Part shown: piece after piece, positions 43,486 to 52,565 of the stretch
Layout: every line of letters begins with the position of its first letter
How positions within the stretch are numbered: position 1 is the first letter of the stretch
DNA from: Pseudomonas cremoricolorata DSM 17059 = NBRC 16634
GTDB taxonomy: Bacteria > Pseudomonadota > Gammaproteobacteria > Pseudomonadales > Pseudomonadaceae
NCBI RefSeq assembly: GCF_000425745.1
Contig: NZ_AUEA01000007.1
Location: 270,377-334,376, forward strand
DNA: 64,000 nucleotides
Direction of reading: 5' to 3'
Made by a program: the position numbers and the translations under genes
The notes under the pieces: model-generated
What the model saw: the letters and a program-made list of their open reading frames with translations, nothing else
What the model was told of the DNA's origin: nothing
Database searches by the model: none

Positions 43486-44469
43486 ATGGCGGATCAATGG
43501 AAGGCTCCCGAAACGGGAGATGAAGAAGACCGCAAGAGCTGGAAACTGCTGGAGAAAACCCTGCTGGCGGGTGTTCAGGAGCAACGTCGCGCCCGGCGCT
43601 GGGGGATTTTCTTCAAGCTGCTGACCTTCGTCTATCTGTTCGGTCTGCTGTTGCTGTTCTCGCCTTTAATGGACATGGACACCTCTGCCGCCCGCAGCAC
43701 CAATCACACGGCACTGGTTGAGTTGCGCGGGGTGATCGCCGATCAGGAGTCGGCCAGTGCCGACAATCTGGTCAAAAGCCTGCGCGAAGCCTTCAAAGAC
43801 GCGAAAACCAAGGCCGTGGTGCTGCGTATCAACAGCCCGGGTGGCAGTCCGGTGCAGTCTGGCTATGTCTATGATGAAATCCGTCGCCTGCGTGGCGAAT
43901 ACCCGGACATCAAGCTGTACGCGGTGATCGCCGATCTGGGTGCGTCGGGCGCCTACTACATCGCCAGTGCCGCAGATGAAATCTACGCCGACAAAGCCAG
44001 TCTGGTGGGTTCGATTGGTGTGACGGCGGCAGGCTACGGCTTCGTCGGAGCGATGGAGAAGCTGGGTGTCGAGCGGCGCCTGTACACCGCGGGCGAACAC
44101 AAGACCTTCCTCGATCCGTTCTCGCCGCAGAAGCCAGACGAGACCGCGTTCTGGCAGGGTGTGCTGAACACCACGCACCAGCAGTTCATCTCCATGGTCA
44201 AGCAGGGCCGGGGTGATCGCCTGAAAGACAAAGAGCATCCTGAGCTGTTCAGTGGCCTGGTGTGGTCGGGCGAGCAGGCCAAGGCGCTGGGTCTGGTCGA
44301 TGGGCTTGGCAGTGCCAGCTATGTGGCGCGTGAAGTCGTTGGCGAGAAGACTCTGGTCGACTTCACTGTGCAGGAGTCGCCGTTCGATCGCTTCTCCAAG
44401 CGCATCGGCGCCAGCATGGCCGAGCGTCTGGCACTGTGGATGGGCCTGCAAGGGCCTGCGCTGCGCTGA
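43486..44469 (+). CDS. sppA: Signal peptide peptidase SppA, short type
   Basis: The protein has 327 residues. ATG 43486 (MADQWKAPETG) follows AGGTGAG. It has one membrane anchor (FFKLLTFVYLFGLLLLF), then a ClpP/crotonase-like fold with LRINSPGGSPVQSG, the catalytic serine in LGASGAYYIAS, and a lysine candidate in AGEHKTFLDPF. The short, single-domain form works as an oligomer at the inner membrane and degrades leftover signal peptides. It is the last gene before a convergent terminator. Confidence 0.92.
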   Translation: MADQWKAPETGDEEDRKSWKLLEKTLLAGVQEQRRARRWGIFFKLLTFVYLFGLLLLFSPLMDMDTSAARSTNHTALVELRGVIADQESASADNLVKSLREAFKDAKTKAVVLRINSPGGSPVQSGYVYDEIRRLRGEYPDIKLYAVIADLGASGAYYIASAADEIYADKASLVGSIGVTAAGYGFVGAMEKLGVERRLYTAGEHKTFLDPFSPQKPDETAFWQGVLNTTHQQFISMVKQGRGDRLKDKEHPELFSGLVWSGEQAKALGLVDGLGSASYVAREVVGEKTLVDFTVQESPFDRFSKRIGASMAERLALWMGLQGPALR

Positions 44470-44478
44470 TTAAAGCGG

Positions 44479-44530
44479 CCTGAACGAAGCGGGGCGAGTC
44501 GAGCGGTCGACTCGCCCCGCTTCGTTCAGG
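44479..44530. terminator. Perfect 24-bp palindrome between sppA and maf
   Basis: CCTGAACGAAGCGGGGCGAG... pairs perfectly over 24 bases with its inverted copy, around the loop GCGG. It lies ten bases after the sppA stop and includes the maf stop codon (44526-44528). No T run follows, but the stem is very stable, and it probably ends both converging transcripts. Confidence 0.8.
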
Positions 44531-45104
44531 GGATGCGCACCTGCTCGTGCAGCAGCATGTCCACCAGGCGAATGAGAGGCAGGCCAATCAGGCTGGTGGC
44601 ATCGTTGCCTGAGGTGCTTTGAAACAGGCTGATGCCCAAACCTTCGGCCTTGAAGCTGCCCGCGCAGTCCAAGGGCTGTTCTGCCTGGATGTAGCGTTCG
44701 ATGCGGGCTCGGTCCAGGGCCCTGAAATTGACCGTGAACGGCACGCAGTCGACCTGGCACTCTCCGCTGCGTGTGTTGAGCAGGGCCAGGCCGGTCAGGA
44801 AGGTCACCGACCTGCCGCTGGCGGCCAGCAGTTGTTCGCAGGCGCGTTCGGCGGTGTGGGGCTTGCCTAGGACCTGGTCGTCCAGCACTGCCACCTGGTC
44901 CGAGCCGATGATCAGGTGCTCGGGATGGCGAGCTGCCAGTGCCTTGGCCTTGTCCATGGCGAGGCGCCTGACCAGGGTTTCTGGCGACTCGTTCTCAAGG
45001 CGCTGCTCGTCGATGTTCGGGCTGGCGCAGGTGAACGGCAACTGCAGGCGTTGCAGCAGTTCGCGGCGGTAGGGTGAGCTGGAGGCGAGTAATAAAGGAA
45101 GCAT
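44526..45104 (-). CDS. yceF: Maf/YceF nucleotide pyrophosphatase
   Basis: The protein has 192 residues from the second ATG at 45104, better spaced to GGAG than the ATG at 45107. Maf signatures are LLASSSPYRRELL at the N-terminus, DEQRLENESPE, IIGSDQVAVLDDQVLGKP and the C-terminal GSFKAEGLG. Maf proteins hydrolyse modified or canonical nucleoside triphosphates; the YceF branch prefers 7-methyl-GTP. It is divergent from yceD, with 95 bases between them, and its stop codon lies within a large palindrome. Confidence 0.92.
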   Translation of the reverse strand: MLPLLLASSSPYRRELLQRLQLPFTCASPNIDEQRLENESPETLVRRLAMDKAKALAARHPEHLIIGSDQVAVLDDQVLGKPHTAERACEQLLAASGRSVTFLTGLALLNTRSGECQVDCVPFTVNFRALDRARIERYIQAEQPLDCAGSFKAEGLGISLFQSTSGNDATSLIGLPLIRLVDMLLHEQVRIP

Positions 45105-45161
45105 CATGGACTCCGGACGATTGTGCGCAACCTTAACATACGCAGCCCCGCCTAATTTCCT

Positions 45162-45190
45162 TTGACAGGTGCGGGGTGCATCCCTAGAAT
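45162..45190 (+). promoter_or_regulatory. Sigma70 promoter of the yceD-rpmF-plsX operon
   Basis: TTGACA (45162-45167) and TAGAAT (45185-45190) have an ideal 17-base spacer. Transcription should start at about 45196-45199, at or just before the yceD ATG at 45200, so the mRNA would be almost leaderless. Confidence 0.82.
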
Positions 45191-45199
45191 GCTGCGCCT

Positions 45200-45727
45200 A
45201 TGTTGAATGACCCGATTCCACCTCACGTTGACCCGCGCAAATTGGCCGATCGTGGCGTAACCCTCCAGGGTTCGCTGCAACTCGCTGATTTGGAAAGACT
45301 CTGCGACCCGCTTTCCGACAATGTCGGTACGGTGCAGGCGAAGTTCGATTTTGAACGAGATGAACAGCACGCCGTGGTTATCCACACCGAGCTGGATGTC
45401 GAAGTCAAAATGGTTTGCCAGCGTTGTCTTGAGCTGGTCACCCTGCCGATCCACAGCGAATGTACATACGCCGTGGTGAAGGAGGGTGCGAATACCCAGT
45501 CGTTGCCGAAAGGCTATGACGTGCTGGAACTGGGCGAAGATCCTTTGGATCTGCAGGCGCTGATCGAAGAAGAGCTATTGCTCGCTCTGCCTATCGTGCC
45601 TGCTCATCATCCGGAAGAATGCCAGCAGCCGGCGGGCGCAGATGAGCCCGAGCCGAGCAAGGACGAGGTATCGCGGTCCAACCCGTTCAGTGTTTTGGCG
45701 CAGTTAAAGCGTGACCCAAACGTTTAG
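45200..45727 (+). CDS. yceD: YceD/DUF177 protein, 23S rRNA accumulation factor
   Basis: The protein has 175 residues from ATG 45200 (MLNDPIPPHVDP). The DUF177 domain has a CQRC motif in KMVCQRCLELVTLP (residues about 73-76) and the conserved acidic LGEDPLDLQALIEEELLLALP. It lies 13 bases upstream of rpmF, as in nearly all proteobacteria, where it supports 23S rRNA levels. There is no Shine-Dalgarno sequence, and the predicted start of transcription is at the start codon. Confidence 0.92.
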   Translation: MLNDPIPPHVDPRKLADRGVTLQGSLQLADLERLCDPLSDNVGTVQAKFDFERDEQHAVVIHTELDVEVKMVCQRCLELVTLPIHSECTYAVVKEGANTQSLPKGYDVLELGEDPLDLQALIEEELLLALPIVPAHHPEECQQPAGADEPEPSKDEVSRSNPFSVLAQLKRDPNV

Positions 45728-45740
45728 GAGTTAATCAATT

Positions 45741-45923
45741 ATGGCTGTTCAGCAGAACAAAAAATCCCGCTCTGCCCGTGACATGCGCCGTTCGCACGAC
45801 GCCCTGTCGGAAAACGCGCTGTCGGTAGAGAAGAGCACCGGTGAAGTTCACCTGCGTCACCACGTTTCGCCAGAAGGCGTATACCGTGGTCGCAAAGTGA
45901 TCGACAAGGGCGCTGACGAGTAA
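45741..45923 (+). CDS. rpmF: 50S ribosomal protein L32
   Basis: This 60-residue protein has the L32 start [11 protein letters not shown], a MRRSHDAL segment and a YRGRKV end. It has no cysteines, thus the zinc-free type, as in E. coli. TAGGAG lies nine bases upstream. It is the conserved link between yceD and the fatty acid genes. plsX starts three bases after its stop. Confidence 0.97.
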   Translation: MAVQQNKKSRSARDMRRSHDALSENALSVEKSTGEVHLRHHVSPEGVYRGRKVIDKGADE

Positions 45924-45926
45924 TCC

Positions 45927-46961
45927 TTGTCCGTCCAGATCATCGCGATCGACACAATGGGCGGGGACTTCGGTCCCCGTCTCATTGTTCAGGCAAGCAT
46001 CGCCTGCCTTAAAGCTACTCCCTCGCTTCACCTCATTCTTGTTGGTCAATCCCCTCTTCTCGAAGAACTTGTCAGCGGTGTTTCTGCTGCCGAGCGCTCG
46101 CGCCTGTCCATCGTTGCGGCCAGCGAAGCGATCAGCATGGATGAGCGGCCTGCGCAGGCACTGCGCGGCAAGCCCGATTCCTCGATGCGTGTGGCCCTTG
46201 AGCTGGTCCGCGATGGCAAGGCCCAGGCCTGTGTCAGTGGCGGCAATACCGGGGCGTTGATGGCGTTGTCGCGATTCGTGCTCAAGACCTTGCCAGGTAT
46301 TGATCGTCCGGCCATGGTGGCGGCAATTCCGACACGTTCGGGTTTTTGCCAGTTGCTCGATCTGGGCGCCAATGTCGATTGCAGTGCCGAGCATCTGTAT
46401 CAGTTCGCTGTCATGGGGGCGGTCGCTGCGCAGACCCTGGGTATCGCGCGTCCGCGGATCGGCCTGCTGAACGTGGGCACCGAGCAGATCAAGGGCAATC
46501 AGCAAGTCAGGCAGGCTGCGGCACTGCTGGCCGAGTCGCGCGGCTTGAACTACATCGGTTTCGTCGAAGGCGATGGGTTGTACCGCGGCGAGGCGGATGT
46601 AGTGGTCTGCGATGGCTTCGTCGGCAATGCCGTGCTCAAGTCCAGCGAGGGTCTGGCCAGCATGATCGCCGAGCGTCTGCAGGTGTTGTTCCGCTCGGGG
46701 CTGCTCGCGCGCCTCGCCGGCGTGCTGGCGCTACCCTTGCTCAGACGCCTGCGCGCGGATCTGGCTCCGGCGCGGCATAACGGCGCGAGTTTTCTCGGGC
46801 TTCAAGGGATCGTCATAAAGAGCCACGGCTCTGCGGGCATGCAAGGTTTTCAGAGCGCCATCGAGCGTGCGCTGAGCGAGATACGGCACAACGTGCCCGA
46901 GCGCCTGCGCAGTCACCTCGAAGACCTGCTGCCGCGCTCTACAGGCACCCCGGGCGGTTGA
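45927..46961 (+). CDS. plsX: Phosphate acyltransferase PlsX
   Basis: The protein has 344 residues from a TTG start at 45927 ([17 protein letters not shown]). The rpmF stop excludes an earlier start, and the first in-frame ATG would cut off the conserved N-terminus. Family segments are [36 protein letters not shown] and [18 protein letters not shown]. PlsX makes acyl-phosphate from acyl-ACP to start phospholipid synthesis at the membrane. It belongs to the operon with fabD and fabG. Confidence 0.95.
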   Translation: MSVQIIAIDTMGGDFGPRLIVQASIACLKATPSLHLILVGQSPLLEELVSGVSAAERSRLSIVAASEAISMDERPAQALRGKPDSSMRVALELVRDGKAQACVSGGNTGALMALSRFVLKTLPGIDRPAMVAAIPTRSGFCQLLDLGANVDCSAEHLYQFAVMGAVAAQTLGIARPRIGLLNVGTEQIKGNQQVRQAAALLAESRGLNYIGFVEGDGLYRGEADVVVCDGFVGNAVLKSSEGLASMIAERLQVLFRSGLLARLAGVLALPLLRRLRADLAPARHNGASFLGLQGIVIKSHGSAGMQGFQSAIERALSEIRHNVPERLRSHLEDLLPRSTGTPGG

Positions 46962-47062
46962 ATGTGACCGGCTGGTCGGGGTTTTCATCCAAGTCTTCAG
47001 ACTGCGCGTCGGGCCAGGGTCCGGCGCACCTCATCGATGACACGATCATAAGGGCTCGTTCC

Positions 47063-48001
47063 ATGTCTGCATCCCTCGCATTCGTCTTTCCTGGGCAAGG
47101 TTCCCAGTCGCTGGGCATGCTCGCCGAGCTTGGCGCCGAGCAGCCGCTCATCATTGAAACCTTCAAGGAAGCCTCTGCCGCCCTGGGCTACGACCTCTGG
47201 GCGTTGGTTCAGGATGGCCCGGTGGAGCAACTCAATCAGACCGACAAGACGCAGCCGGCGATCCTCACCGCCTCGATTGCGCTCTGGCGTCTATGGCTGG
47301 CACAGGGTGGCGCCCGCCCTGCGTTGGTTGCCGGGCATAGCCTGGGCGAATACAGCGCGCTGGTCGCCGCGGGCAGCCTGTCCCTCGCCGATGCCGTTCG
47401 CCTGGTCGAGCGCCGCGGCCAATTGATGCAGGATGCTGTGCCGGCAGGGCATGGCGGCATGGCGGCGATTCTCGGTCTGGACGATGCCAAGGTCGTGGAA
47501 ATCTGCGCCGCGGCGGCTGAAGACCAAGTGGTCAGCGCGGTCAATTTCAACTCTCCGGGCCAAGTGGTGATCGCTGGTAACAAGGCCGCGGTTGATCGCG
47601 CCATCGAGCTGTGCAAGGCTGCCGGCGCCAAGCGTGCCATGCCTCTGGCGGTCAGCGTACCGTCCCATTGCGCACTGATGAAGCCTGCTGCCGAACGCTT
47701 CGCCGAGGCGGTCAACGCCATCGACTGGAAGGCCCCGTCCATTCCGGTGGTGCAAAACGTTACCGCAGGCGTGGCCGCGGACCTGGAAACGCTCAAGCAA
47801 GACCTGCTGGCACAGTTGTATCAGCCGGTTCGCTGGGTCGAGTGCGTGCAGGCGCTGGCGGCGCAAGGTGCTGTGAATCTGGTCGAGTGTGGCCCGGGCA
47901 AGGTCCTGGCTGGCTTGAACAAGCGCTGCGCCGACGGCGTGACCACCTACAACCTCAACACCCCTGACGCCGTTGCCGCAACCCACGCGGCACTGGCCTG
48001 A
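47063..48001 (+). CDS. fabD: Malonyl-CoA:ACP transacylase
   Basis: The protein has 312 residues from ATG 47063 (MSASLAFVFPGQGSQ); codons upstream to 46958 are not family-like. The nucleophile lies in GHSLGEYSALVAAG (Ser about 92), the active-site histidine in SVPSHCALMKPA, and the FPGQGSQ loop is at the N-terminus. It loads malonyl onto ACP in the cytoplasm. It is followed 16 bases later by fabG. Confidence 0.96.
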   Translation: MSASLAFVFPGQGSQSLGMLAELGAEQPLIIETFKEASAALGYDLWALVQDGPVEQLNQTDKTQPAILTASIALWRLWLAQGGARPALVAGHSLGEYSALVAAGSLSLADAVRLVERRGQLMQDAVPAGHGGMAAILGLDDAKVVEICAAAAEDQVVSAVNFNSPGQVVIAGNKAAVDRAIELCKAAGAKRAMPLAVSVPSHCALMKPAAERFAEAVNAIDWKAPSIPVVQNVTAGVAADLETLKQDLLAQLYQPVRWVECVQALAAQGAVNLVECGPGKVLAGLNKRCADGVTTYNLNTPDAVAATHAALA

Positions 48002-48017
48002 TTTAGGAGAAACTTGC

Positions 48018-48758
48018 ATGAGCCTGCAAGGTAAAGTTGCACTCGTCACTGGCGCCAGTCGTGGTATTGGCCAGGCCATTGCGCTTGAGCTGGGCCGCCA
48101 AGGCGCCACCGTCATCGGTACCGCCACCTCCGATTCCGGCGCGCAGCGTATCGCCGAAACCCTCAAGGAACACGGCATCAGCGGTACTGGCATGGCCCTC
48201 AATGTCACCAGCGACGAGTCGGTCACGGCCGTTCTGGCAGCCATTGCCGAGCAGTTTGGCGCCCCGACCATTCTGGTCAACAATGCCGGCATCACCCGCG
48301 ACAACCTCATGTTGCGGATGAAAGACGACGAGTGGTTCGACGTGATCGATACCAACCTCAATAGCCTGTACCGTTTGTCCAAGGGCGTTTTGCGCGGCAT
48401 GACCAAGGCCCGCTGGGGCCGTATCATCAGCATCGGCTCGGTGGTCGGTGCAATGGGCAACGTCGGCCAGGTCAATTATGCCTCTGCCAAAGCGGGCCTT
48501 GAAGGCTTCAGCCGTGCCCTGGCGCGTGAAGTCGGTTCGCGTAGTATCACGGTCAATTCGGTAGCGCCGGGCTTCATCGATACCGACATGACCCGTGAGT
48601 TGCCCGAGGCGCAACGTGAGAGTCTGCAGTCGCAGATTCCTCTGGGGCGTCTGGGTCAGGCTGACGAAATCGCCAAGGTGGTGGGGTTCCTCGCCTCTGA
48701 AGGCGCAGCCTACGTCACCGGTGCCACCATTCCGGTGAACGGCGGTATGTACATGTAA
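48018..48758 (+). CDS. fabG: 3-oxoacyl-ACP reductase
   Basis: The protein has 246 residues. ATG 48018 has TTAGGAG upstream. The short-chain dehydrogenase motifs are GASRGIG for NADPH, NNAGITRDN, the catalytic Ser in SIGSVVG, YASAK at about 151-155, and the C-terminal VNGGMYM. It reduces 3-oxoacyl-ACP in each elongation round. A 200-base gap with its own promoter follows before acpP. Confidence 0.97.
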   Translation: MSLQGKVALVTGASRGIGQAIALELGRQGATVIGTATSDSGAQRIAETLKEHGISGTGMALNVTSDESVTAVLAAIAEQFGAPTILVNNAGITRDNLMLRMKDDEWFDVIDTNLNSLYRLSKGVLRGMTKARWGRIISIGSVVGAMGNVGQVNYASAKAGLEGFSRALAREVGSRSITVNSVAPGFIDTDMTRELPEAQRESLQSQIPLGRLGQADEIAKVVGFLASEGAAYVTGATIPVNGGMYM

Positions 48759-48880
48759 CCTGCTGGCAAATGTGACGGACTGCTTCAAAAAACAGTCATA
48801 CTGCGAGCCTAAAATCCGTTATAAAGCTGCAACCAGATTCCAGGTAACTGAGCGGTAATTCACCTGAAAACGCTTTACGC

Positions 48881-48908
48881 TTGAAAAGCGGGCGTCTTTC
48901 TATAAAAT
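48881..48908 (+). promoter_or_regulatory. Promoter of acpP
   Basis: TTGAAA (48881-48886) and TAAAAT (48903-48908), with a 16-base spacer, lie about 50 bases before acpP. A separate promoter fits the high level of ACP needed. The leader contains TTAGGAG next to the start codon, a site that C-rich small RNAs could cover. Confidence 0.6.
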
Positions 48909-48959
48909 TACCCACCGGTCAGCTGCCTGACATATGTCCATTAGGAGTGAAAACTAGGT

Positions 48960-49196
48960 ATGAGCACCATCGAAGAACGCGTCAAGAAAATCGTCGCCGA
49001 GCAACTGGGCGTCAAAGAAGAGGATGTGACCAACGATAAGTCCTTCGTCGATGACCTGGGTGCCGATTCGCTTGACACCGTTGAGCTGGTGATGGCTCTG
49101 GAAGAGGAATTCGAGACCGAGATTCCGGACGAAGAAGCCGAGAAGATCACTACCGTTCAAGCTGCAATCGACTACGTCACCAGCCACCAGGCTTAA
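48960..49196 (+). CDS. acpP: Acyl carrier protein
   Basis: This 78-residue acidic protein contains the phosphopantetheine site [20 protein letters not shown], with the attached serine at position 38. It carries growing acyl chains for FabD, FabG, FabF and PlsX, which surround it. TTAGGAGTG is the ribosome site. A terminator follows, so acpP may be mostly a single-gene transcript. Confidence 0.98.
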   Translation: MSTIEERVKKIVAEQLGVKEEDVTNDKSFVDDLGADSLDTVELVMALEEEFETEIPDEEAEKITTVQAAIDYVTSHQA

Positions 49197-49224
49197 GACC
49201 TCAGTAGTCGACGCTTCTTGTCGG

Positions 49225-49262
49225 GAAAAACCGCACTGCCGTTACTGGCGTGCGGTTTTTTC
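49225..49262 (+). terminator. Terminator after acpP
   Basis: GAAAAACCGCAC pairs with GTGCGGTTTTTTC around a short loop that can also pair GCC/GGC. The T run ends it on the plus strand. It lies between acpP and fabF. Confidence 0.88.
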
Positions 49263-49299
49263 TTTGCAAGAGCCGTAGTCATTTGAAAAGGAGAGTACT

Positions 49300-50544
49300 G
49301 TGTCGCGTAGACGCGTCGTAGTCACCGGTATGGGGATGCTGTCGCCCCTGGGTACTGACGTACCGAGCACCTGGCAGGGCATTCTGGCTGGACGCAGTGG
49401 TATCGGTCCGATCGAACATACCGACTTGACTGCCTACTCCACCCGTTTTGGCGGCTCGGTGAAGGGCTTTGAAGTCGAGCAGTACCTGTCAGCCAAGGAA
49501 GCACGCAAGCTCGATCTGTTCATTCAGTACGGTCTGGCGGCCGGTTTCCAGGCGGTGCGAAATGCCGGGCTGGACATCAGCGATGACAACCGTCAGCGCA
49601 TCGGCGTGGTGATGGGGTCGGGCATCGGCGGCCTGACCAACATCGAAGAGACCAGTCGCACGTTGCATGCGCAGGGGCCACGGCGGATCTCGCCGTTCTT
49701 CGTGCCGGGTTCGATCATCAACATGATTTCCGGTTTCCTCTCGATCCACCTGGGCCTGCAGGGCCCCAATTATGCGGTTTCCACTGCCTGTACCACGGGC
49801 ACCCACTGCATCGGCATGGCGGCACGCAACATTGCCTACGGCGAAGCCGATGTGATGATTGCCGGCGGGGCCGAGATGGCCGCCTGTGGCCTGGGCATGG
49901 GCGGCTTTGGCGCGTCGCGGGCATTGTCGACGCGCAACGATGAGCCTGCCCGCGCCAGCCGTCCCTGGGATAAAGGCCGCGATGGCTTCGTGCTGTCCGA
50001 CGGCGCAGGTGCCTTGGTTCTGGAAGAACTCGAGCACGCCCAGGCGCGCGGAGCCACCATCTATGCCGAGCTGGTCGGATTCGGCATGAGCGGCGACGCC
50101 TACCACATGACCTCGCCCCCTGAAGACGGCGAAGGTGCCGCCCGCTGCATGGCCAACGCCCTGCGCGATGCGGGTATCGCCCCTGAGCAGGTCAGCTACA
50201 TCAACGCCCACGGTACTTCGACCCCAGCCGGCGACATCGCCGAGGTGGCAGCCATCAAGCAGGTGTTTGGCGAGCACGCTTACAAGCTTGCGGTTAGCTC
50301 GACCAAGTCGATGACCGGCCATCTGCTGGGTGCGGCGGGTGCGGTAGAGGCGATCTTCAGTGTCCTGGCGATCAACAGCCAGATGGCGCCGCCCACCATC
50401 AACCTGGACGAACCTGACGAAGGGTGTGATCTGGACTTCGTACCGCATCAGGCGCGCAGCATGCCTATCGACGTCGTACTGTCCAACTCCTTCGGCTTCG
50501 GCGGCACCAACGGATCGCTGGTATTCCGCCGGTTCCAAGGCTGA
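49300..50544 (+). CDS. fabF: 3-oxoacyl-ACP synthase II
   Basis: The protein has 414 residues from GTG 49300 ([12 protein letters not shown]), with AAAGGAGAG upstream. The catalytic triad is visible: Cys in STACTTGTH (about 164), His in [11 protein letters not shown] (about 304) and His in GHLLGAAGA (about 341). It condenses malonyl-ACP with acyl-ACP. Its stop overlaps the pabC start by one base. Confidence 0.96.
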   Translation: MSRRRVVVTGMGMLSPLGTDVPSTWQGILAGRSGIGPIEHTDLTAYSTRFGGSVKGFEVEQYLSAKEARKLDLFIQYGLAAGFQAVRNAGLDISDDNRQRIGVVMGSGIGGLTNIEETSRTLHAQGPRRISPFFVPGSIINMISGFLSIHLGLQGPNYAVSTACTTGTHCIGMAARNIAYGEADVMIAGGAEMAACGLGMGGFGASRALSTRNDEPARASRPWDKGRDGFVLSDGAGALVLEELEHAQARGATIYAELVGFGMSGDAYHMTSPPEDGEGAARCMANALRDAGIAPEQVSYINAHGTSTPAGDIAEVAAIKQVFGEHAYKLAVSSTKSMTGHLLGAAGAVEAIFSVLAINSQMAPPTINLDEPDEGCDLDFVPHQARSMPIDVVLSNSFGFGGTNGSLVFRRFQG

Positions 50545-51359
50545 TGCAAGGCTGGGTGGACGGTCAGCCGGCCTCTGTGCTCGATGTGCAGAACCGCGGG
50601 CTGGCCTACGGCGATGGTCTGTTCGAGACCATCGCCGTGCGCGGCGGTCGGCCGAGCTTGCTCGACGGTCATCTCGCCCGCCTGGCGCTGGGCTGTGCAC
50701 GTCTTCTGATCGAGGTCGACCCGGCCTTGGTCCGCGAAGAGGTCGAACGTTTCGCCAGCCAGCTTGGCGAAGGCGTCGTCAAACTCATCCTTACCCGCGG
50801 CGATAGCCAGCGAGGCTATGCCTTCGCCCCGGCATCGCCGGCGCGGCGCATTCTCCAGGCGGGTCCTTTGCCTGCTTACCCGGCAGCGCACGCCGAGCAG
50901 GGCATTCGCCTGTTCGCCTGCCAGACGCGGTTGGCCGAACAGCCCCTGCTGGCGGGGCTCAAGCACCTCAATCGGCTCGAGCAGGTATTGGCACGCGCGG
51001 AATGGCAGGATGCCGAGCACGCCGAAGGCCTGATGCGCGATACCCAGGGCCGGGTGATCGAGGGCGTCTACAGCAACTTATTCCTCGTTCACGGTGCTGA
51101 GCTGTATACCGCAGACCTTAGCCGGTGTGGCGTGGCGGGCGTGATGCGCGCAGCGCTGATCGAGCAGGCGAAACGGCTCGACATGGCTGTTCGTATCACT
51201 GACCTCGCAAGCGATGATCTGGCCAGGGCCGATGAAGTATTCGTGTGCAATAGCGTGTATGGCATCTGGCCGGTGCGTGCCTGTGGTGCGCTGAACTGGT
51301 CGCCAGGGCCAGTCACCCGTAAACTGCAGACCGTTGCCCGTACGTTACTGGATACCTGA
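50544..51359 (+). CDS. pabC: Aminodeoxychorismate lyase
   Basis: The protein has 271 residues, class IV PLP enzyme. It has RGLAYGDGLFETI near residue 18, the PLP-binding lysine in LKHLNRLEQVLAR (about 140) and the VIEGVYSNLF motif. It makes 4-aminobenzoate for folate. It overlaps fabF by one base and precedes mltG by three bases, the usual proteobacterial order. Confidence 0.94.
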   Translation: MQGWVDGQPASVLDVQNRGLAYGDGLFETIAVRGGRPSLLDGHLARLALGCARLLIEVDPALVREEVERFASQLGEGVVKLILTRGDSQRGYAFAPASPARRILQAGPLPAYPAAHAEQGIRLFACQTRLAEQPLLAGLKHLNRLEQVLARAEWQDAEHAEGLMRDTQGRVIEGVYSNLFLVHGAELYTADLSRCGVAGVMRAALIEQAKRLDMAVRITDLASDDLARADEVFVCNSVYGIWPVRACGALNWSPGPVTRKLQTVARTLLDT

Positions 51360-51362
51360 TTC

Positions 51363-52541
51363 GTGAGACGTAAATTCCTCCTGCTGCTTGAAATTGGCCT
51401 GGTCCTGGCGGGCCTGACGTTCGGCTGGGCGGCCTGGAAAGTGCATTCCGTGGTCGATCAGCCCATCCAGCTCAGCGCCGAGCGCATGCTCGAGGTGCCG
51501 AGCGGTACCACGCCCAATCGCATGTTCTATCGAATGCAGCAGGACGGCTTGCTCGACGACCCTGTATGGCTGCGTTTGTACTGGCGCTTCAACATGGCCG
51601 GCACGGCCTTGCACACCGGCGAGTATCGCTTGACGCCCGGCATGACCATGGGTGAGCTGTTCGATGCCTGGCGCCGTGGCGATGTCGTGCAGTACACCCT
51701 CACCCTGGTCGAGGGCTGGAATTTCCGCCAGGTGCGCGCAGCGCTTGCCAGGCATGACACCCTGCAGCACACCCTCGATGGCCTGAGCGATGCCGAGGTG
51801 ATGGACAAGCTTGGGCATTCAGGCGTGTTTCCCGAAGGCCGCTTCTTCCCTGATACCTATCGTTTCGTGCGCGGCATGAGCGATGTCGAGCTGCTGCAGC
51901 AGGCTTACATGCGCCTGGACGACGTACTGGCCCAGGAATGGGCGGCCCGGGCCACCGATTTGCCCTACCGTGATGCCTATCAGGCGCTGATCATGGCTTC
52001 TCTGGTCGAGAAGGAAACGGGCATTCCCCAAGAGCGCGGGCAGATTTCCGGCGTCTTCATCCGCCGGTTGCGCCTCGGCATGATGCTGCAGACCGACCCC
52101 ACCGTGATCTACGGCATGGGCGAGCGCTACAACGGCCGCATCACCCGCGCCGATCTGCGCGAACCGACCCCCTACAACACCTACACCATGGTCGGTCTGC
52201 CGCCAACGCCGATCGCCATGGTTGGACGTGAGGCGATTCATGCGGCGCTCAATCCTTCGTCCGGCACGAGTTTGTATTTCGTGGCCCGCGGCGATGGCAG
52301 TCATGTGTTCTCGGATGACCTGAACGATCACAATTCTGCGGTACGTGAATACCAGATCAAGCGCCGTGCCGATTACCGCTCAAGCCCGGCGCCGCGTGGC
52401 ACTGCCACACCTGCCGCGCAGGACGCAGTGCCCGACAAGCCCGAGACAGTGCCCAAGGGCGGCGACAGCGACGCGCCCGCAGGTATCGGTCCAGACGCTT
52501 CAACGCCTGAAGCGGCCGACAAGCCAGCCGCTGCGCCTTAA
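51363..52541 (+). CDS. mltG: Endolytic murein transglycosylase MltG
   Basis: The protein has 392 residues from GTG 51363 (VRRKFLLLLEIGLVLAG). It has one N-terminal membrane anchor, a LysM-like region (LSAERMLEVPSGT) and the YceG catalytic domain, with the catalytic glutamate in ASLVEKETGIPQER and the LQTDPTVIYGMG segment. The last about 65 residues are Ala/Pro/Asp-rich and disordered. It cuts new glycan strands to set their length. In other pseudomonads tmk follows directly; here a divergent unrelated-looking kinase gene lies 24 bases downstream on the opposite strand. Confidence 0.94.
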   Translation: MRRKFLLLLEIGLVLAGLTFGWAAWKVHSVVDQPIQLSAERMLEVPSGTTPNRMFYRMQQDGLLDDPVWLRLYWRFNMAGTALHTGEYRLTPGMTMGELFDAWRRGDVVQYTLTLVEGWNFRQVRAALARHDTLQHTLDGLSDAEVMDKLGHSGVFPEGRFFPDTYRFVRGMSDVELLQQAYMRLDDVLAQEWAARATDLPYRDAYQALIMASLVEKETGIPQERGQISGVFIRRLRLGMMLQTDPTVIYGMGERYNGRITRADLREPTPYNTYTMVGLPPTPIAMVGREAIHAALNPSSGTSLYFVARGDGSHVFSDDLNDHNSAVREYQIKRRADYRSSPAPRGTATPAAQDAVPDKPETVPKGGDSDAPAGIGPDASTPEAADKPAAAP

Positions 52542-52565
52542 CACGCAGCCTGGCTCGTCGCAAGG

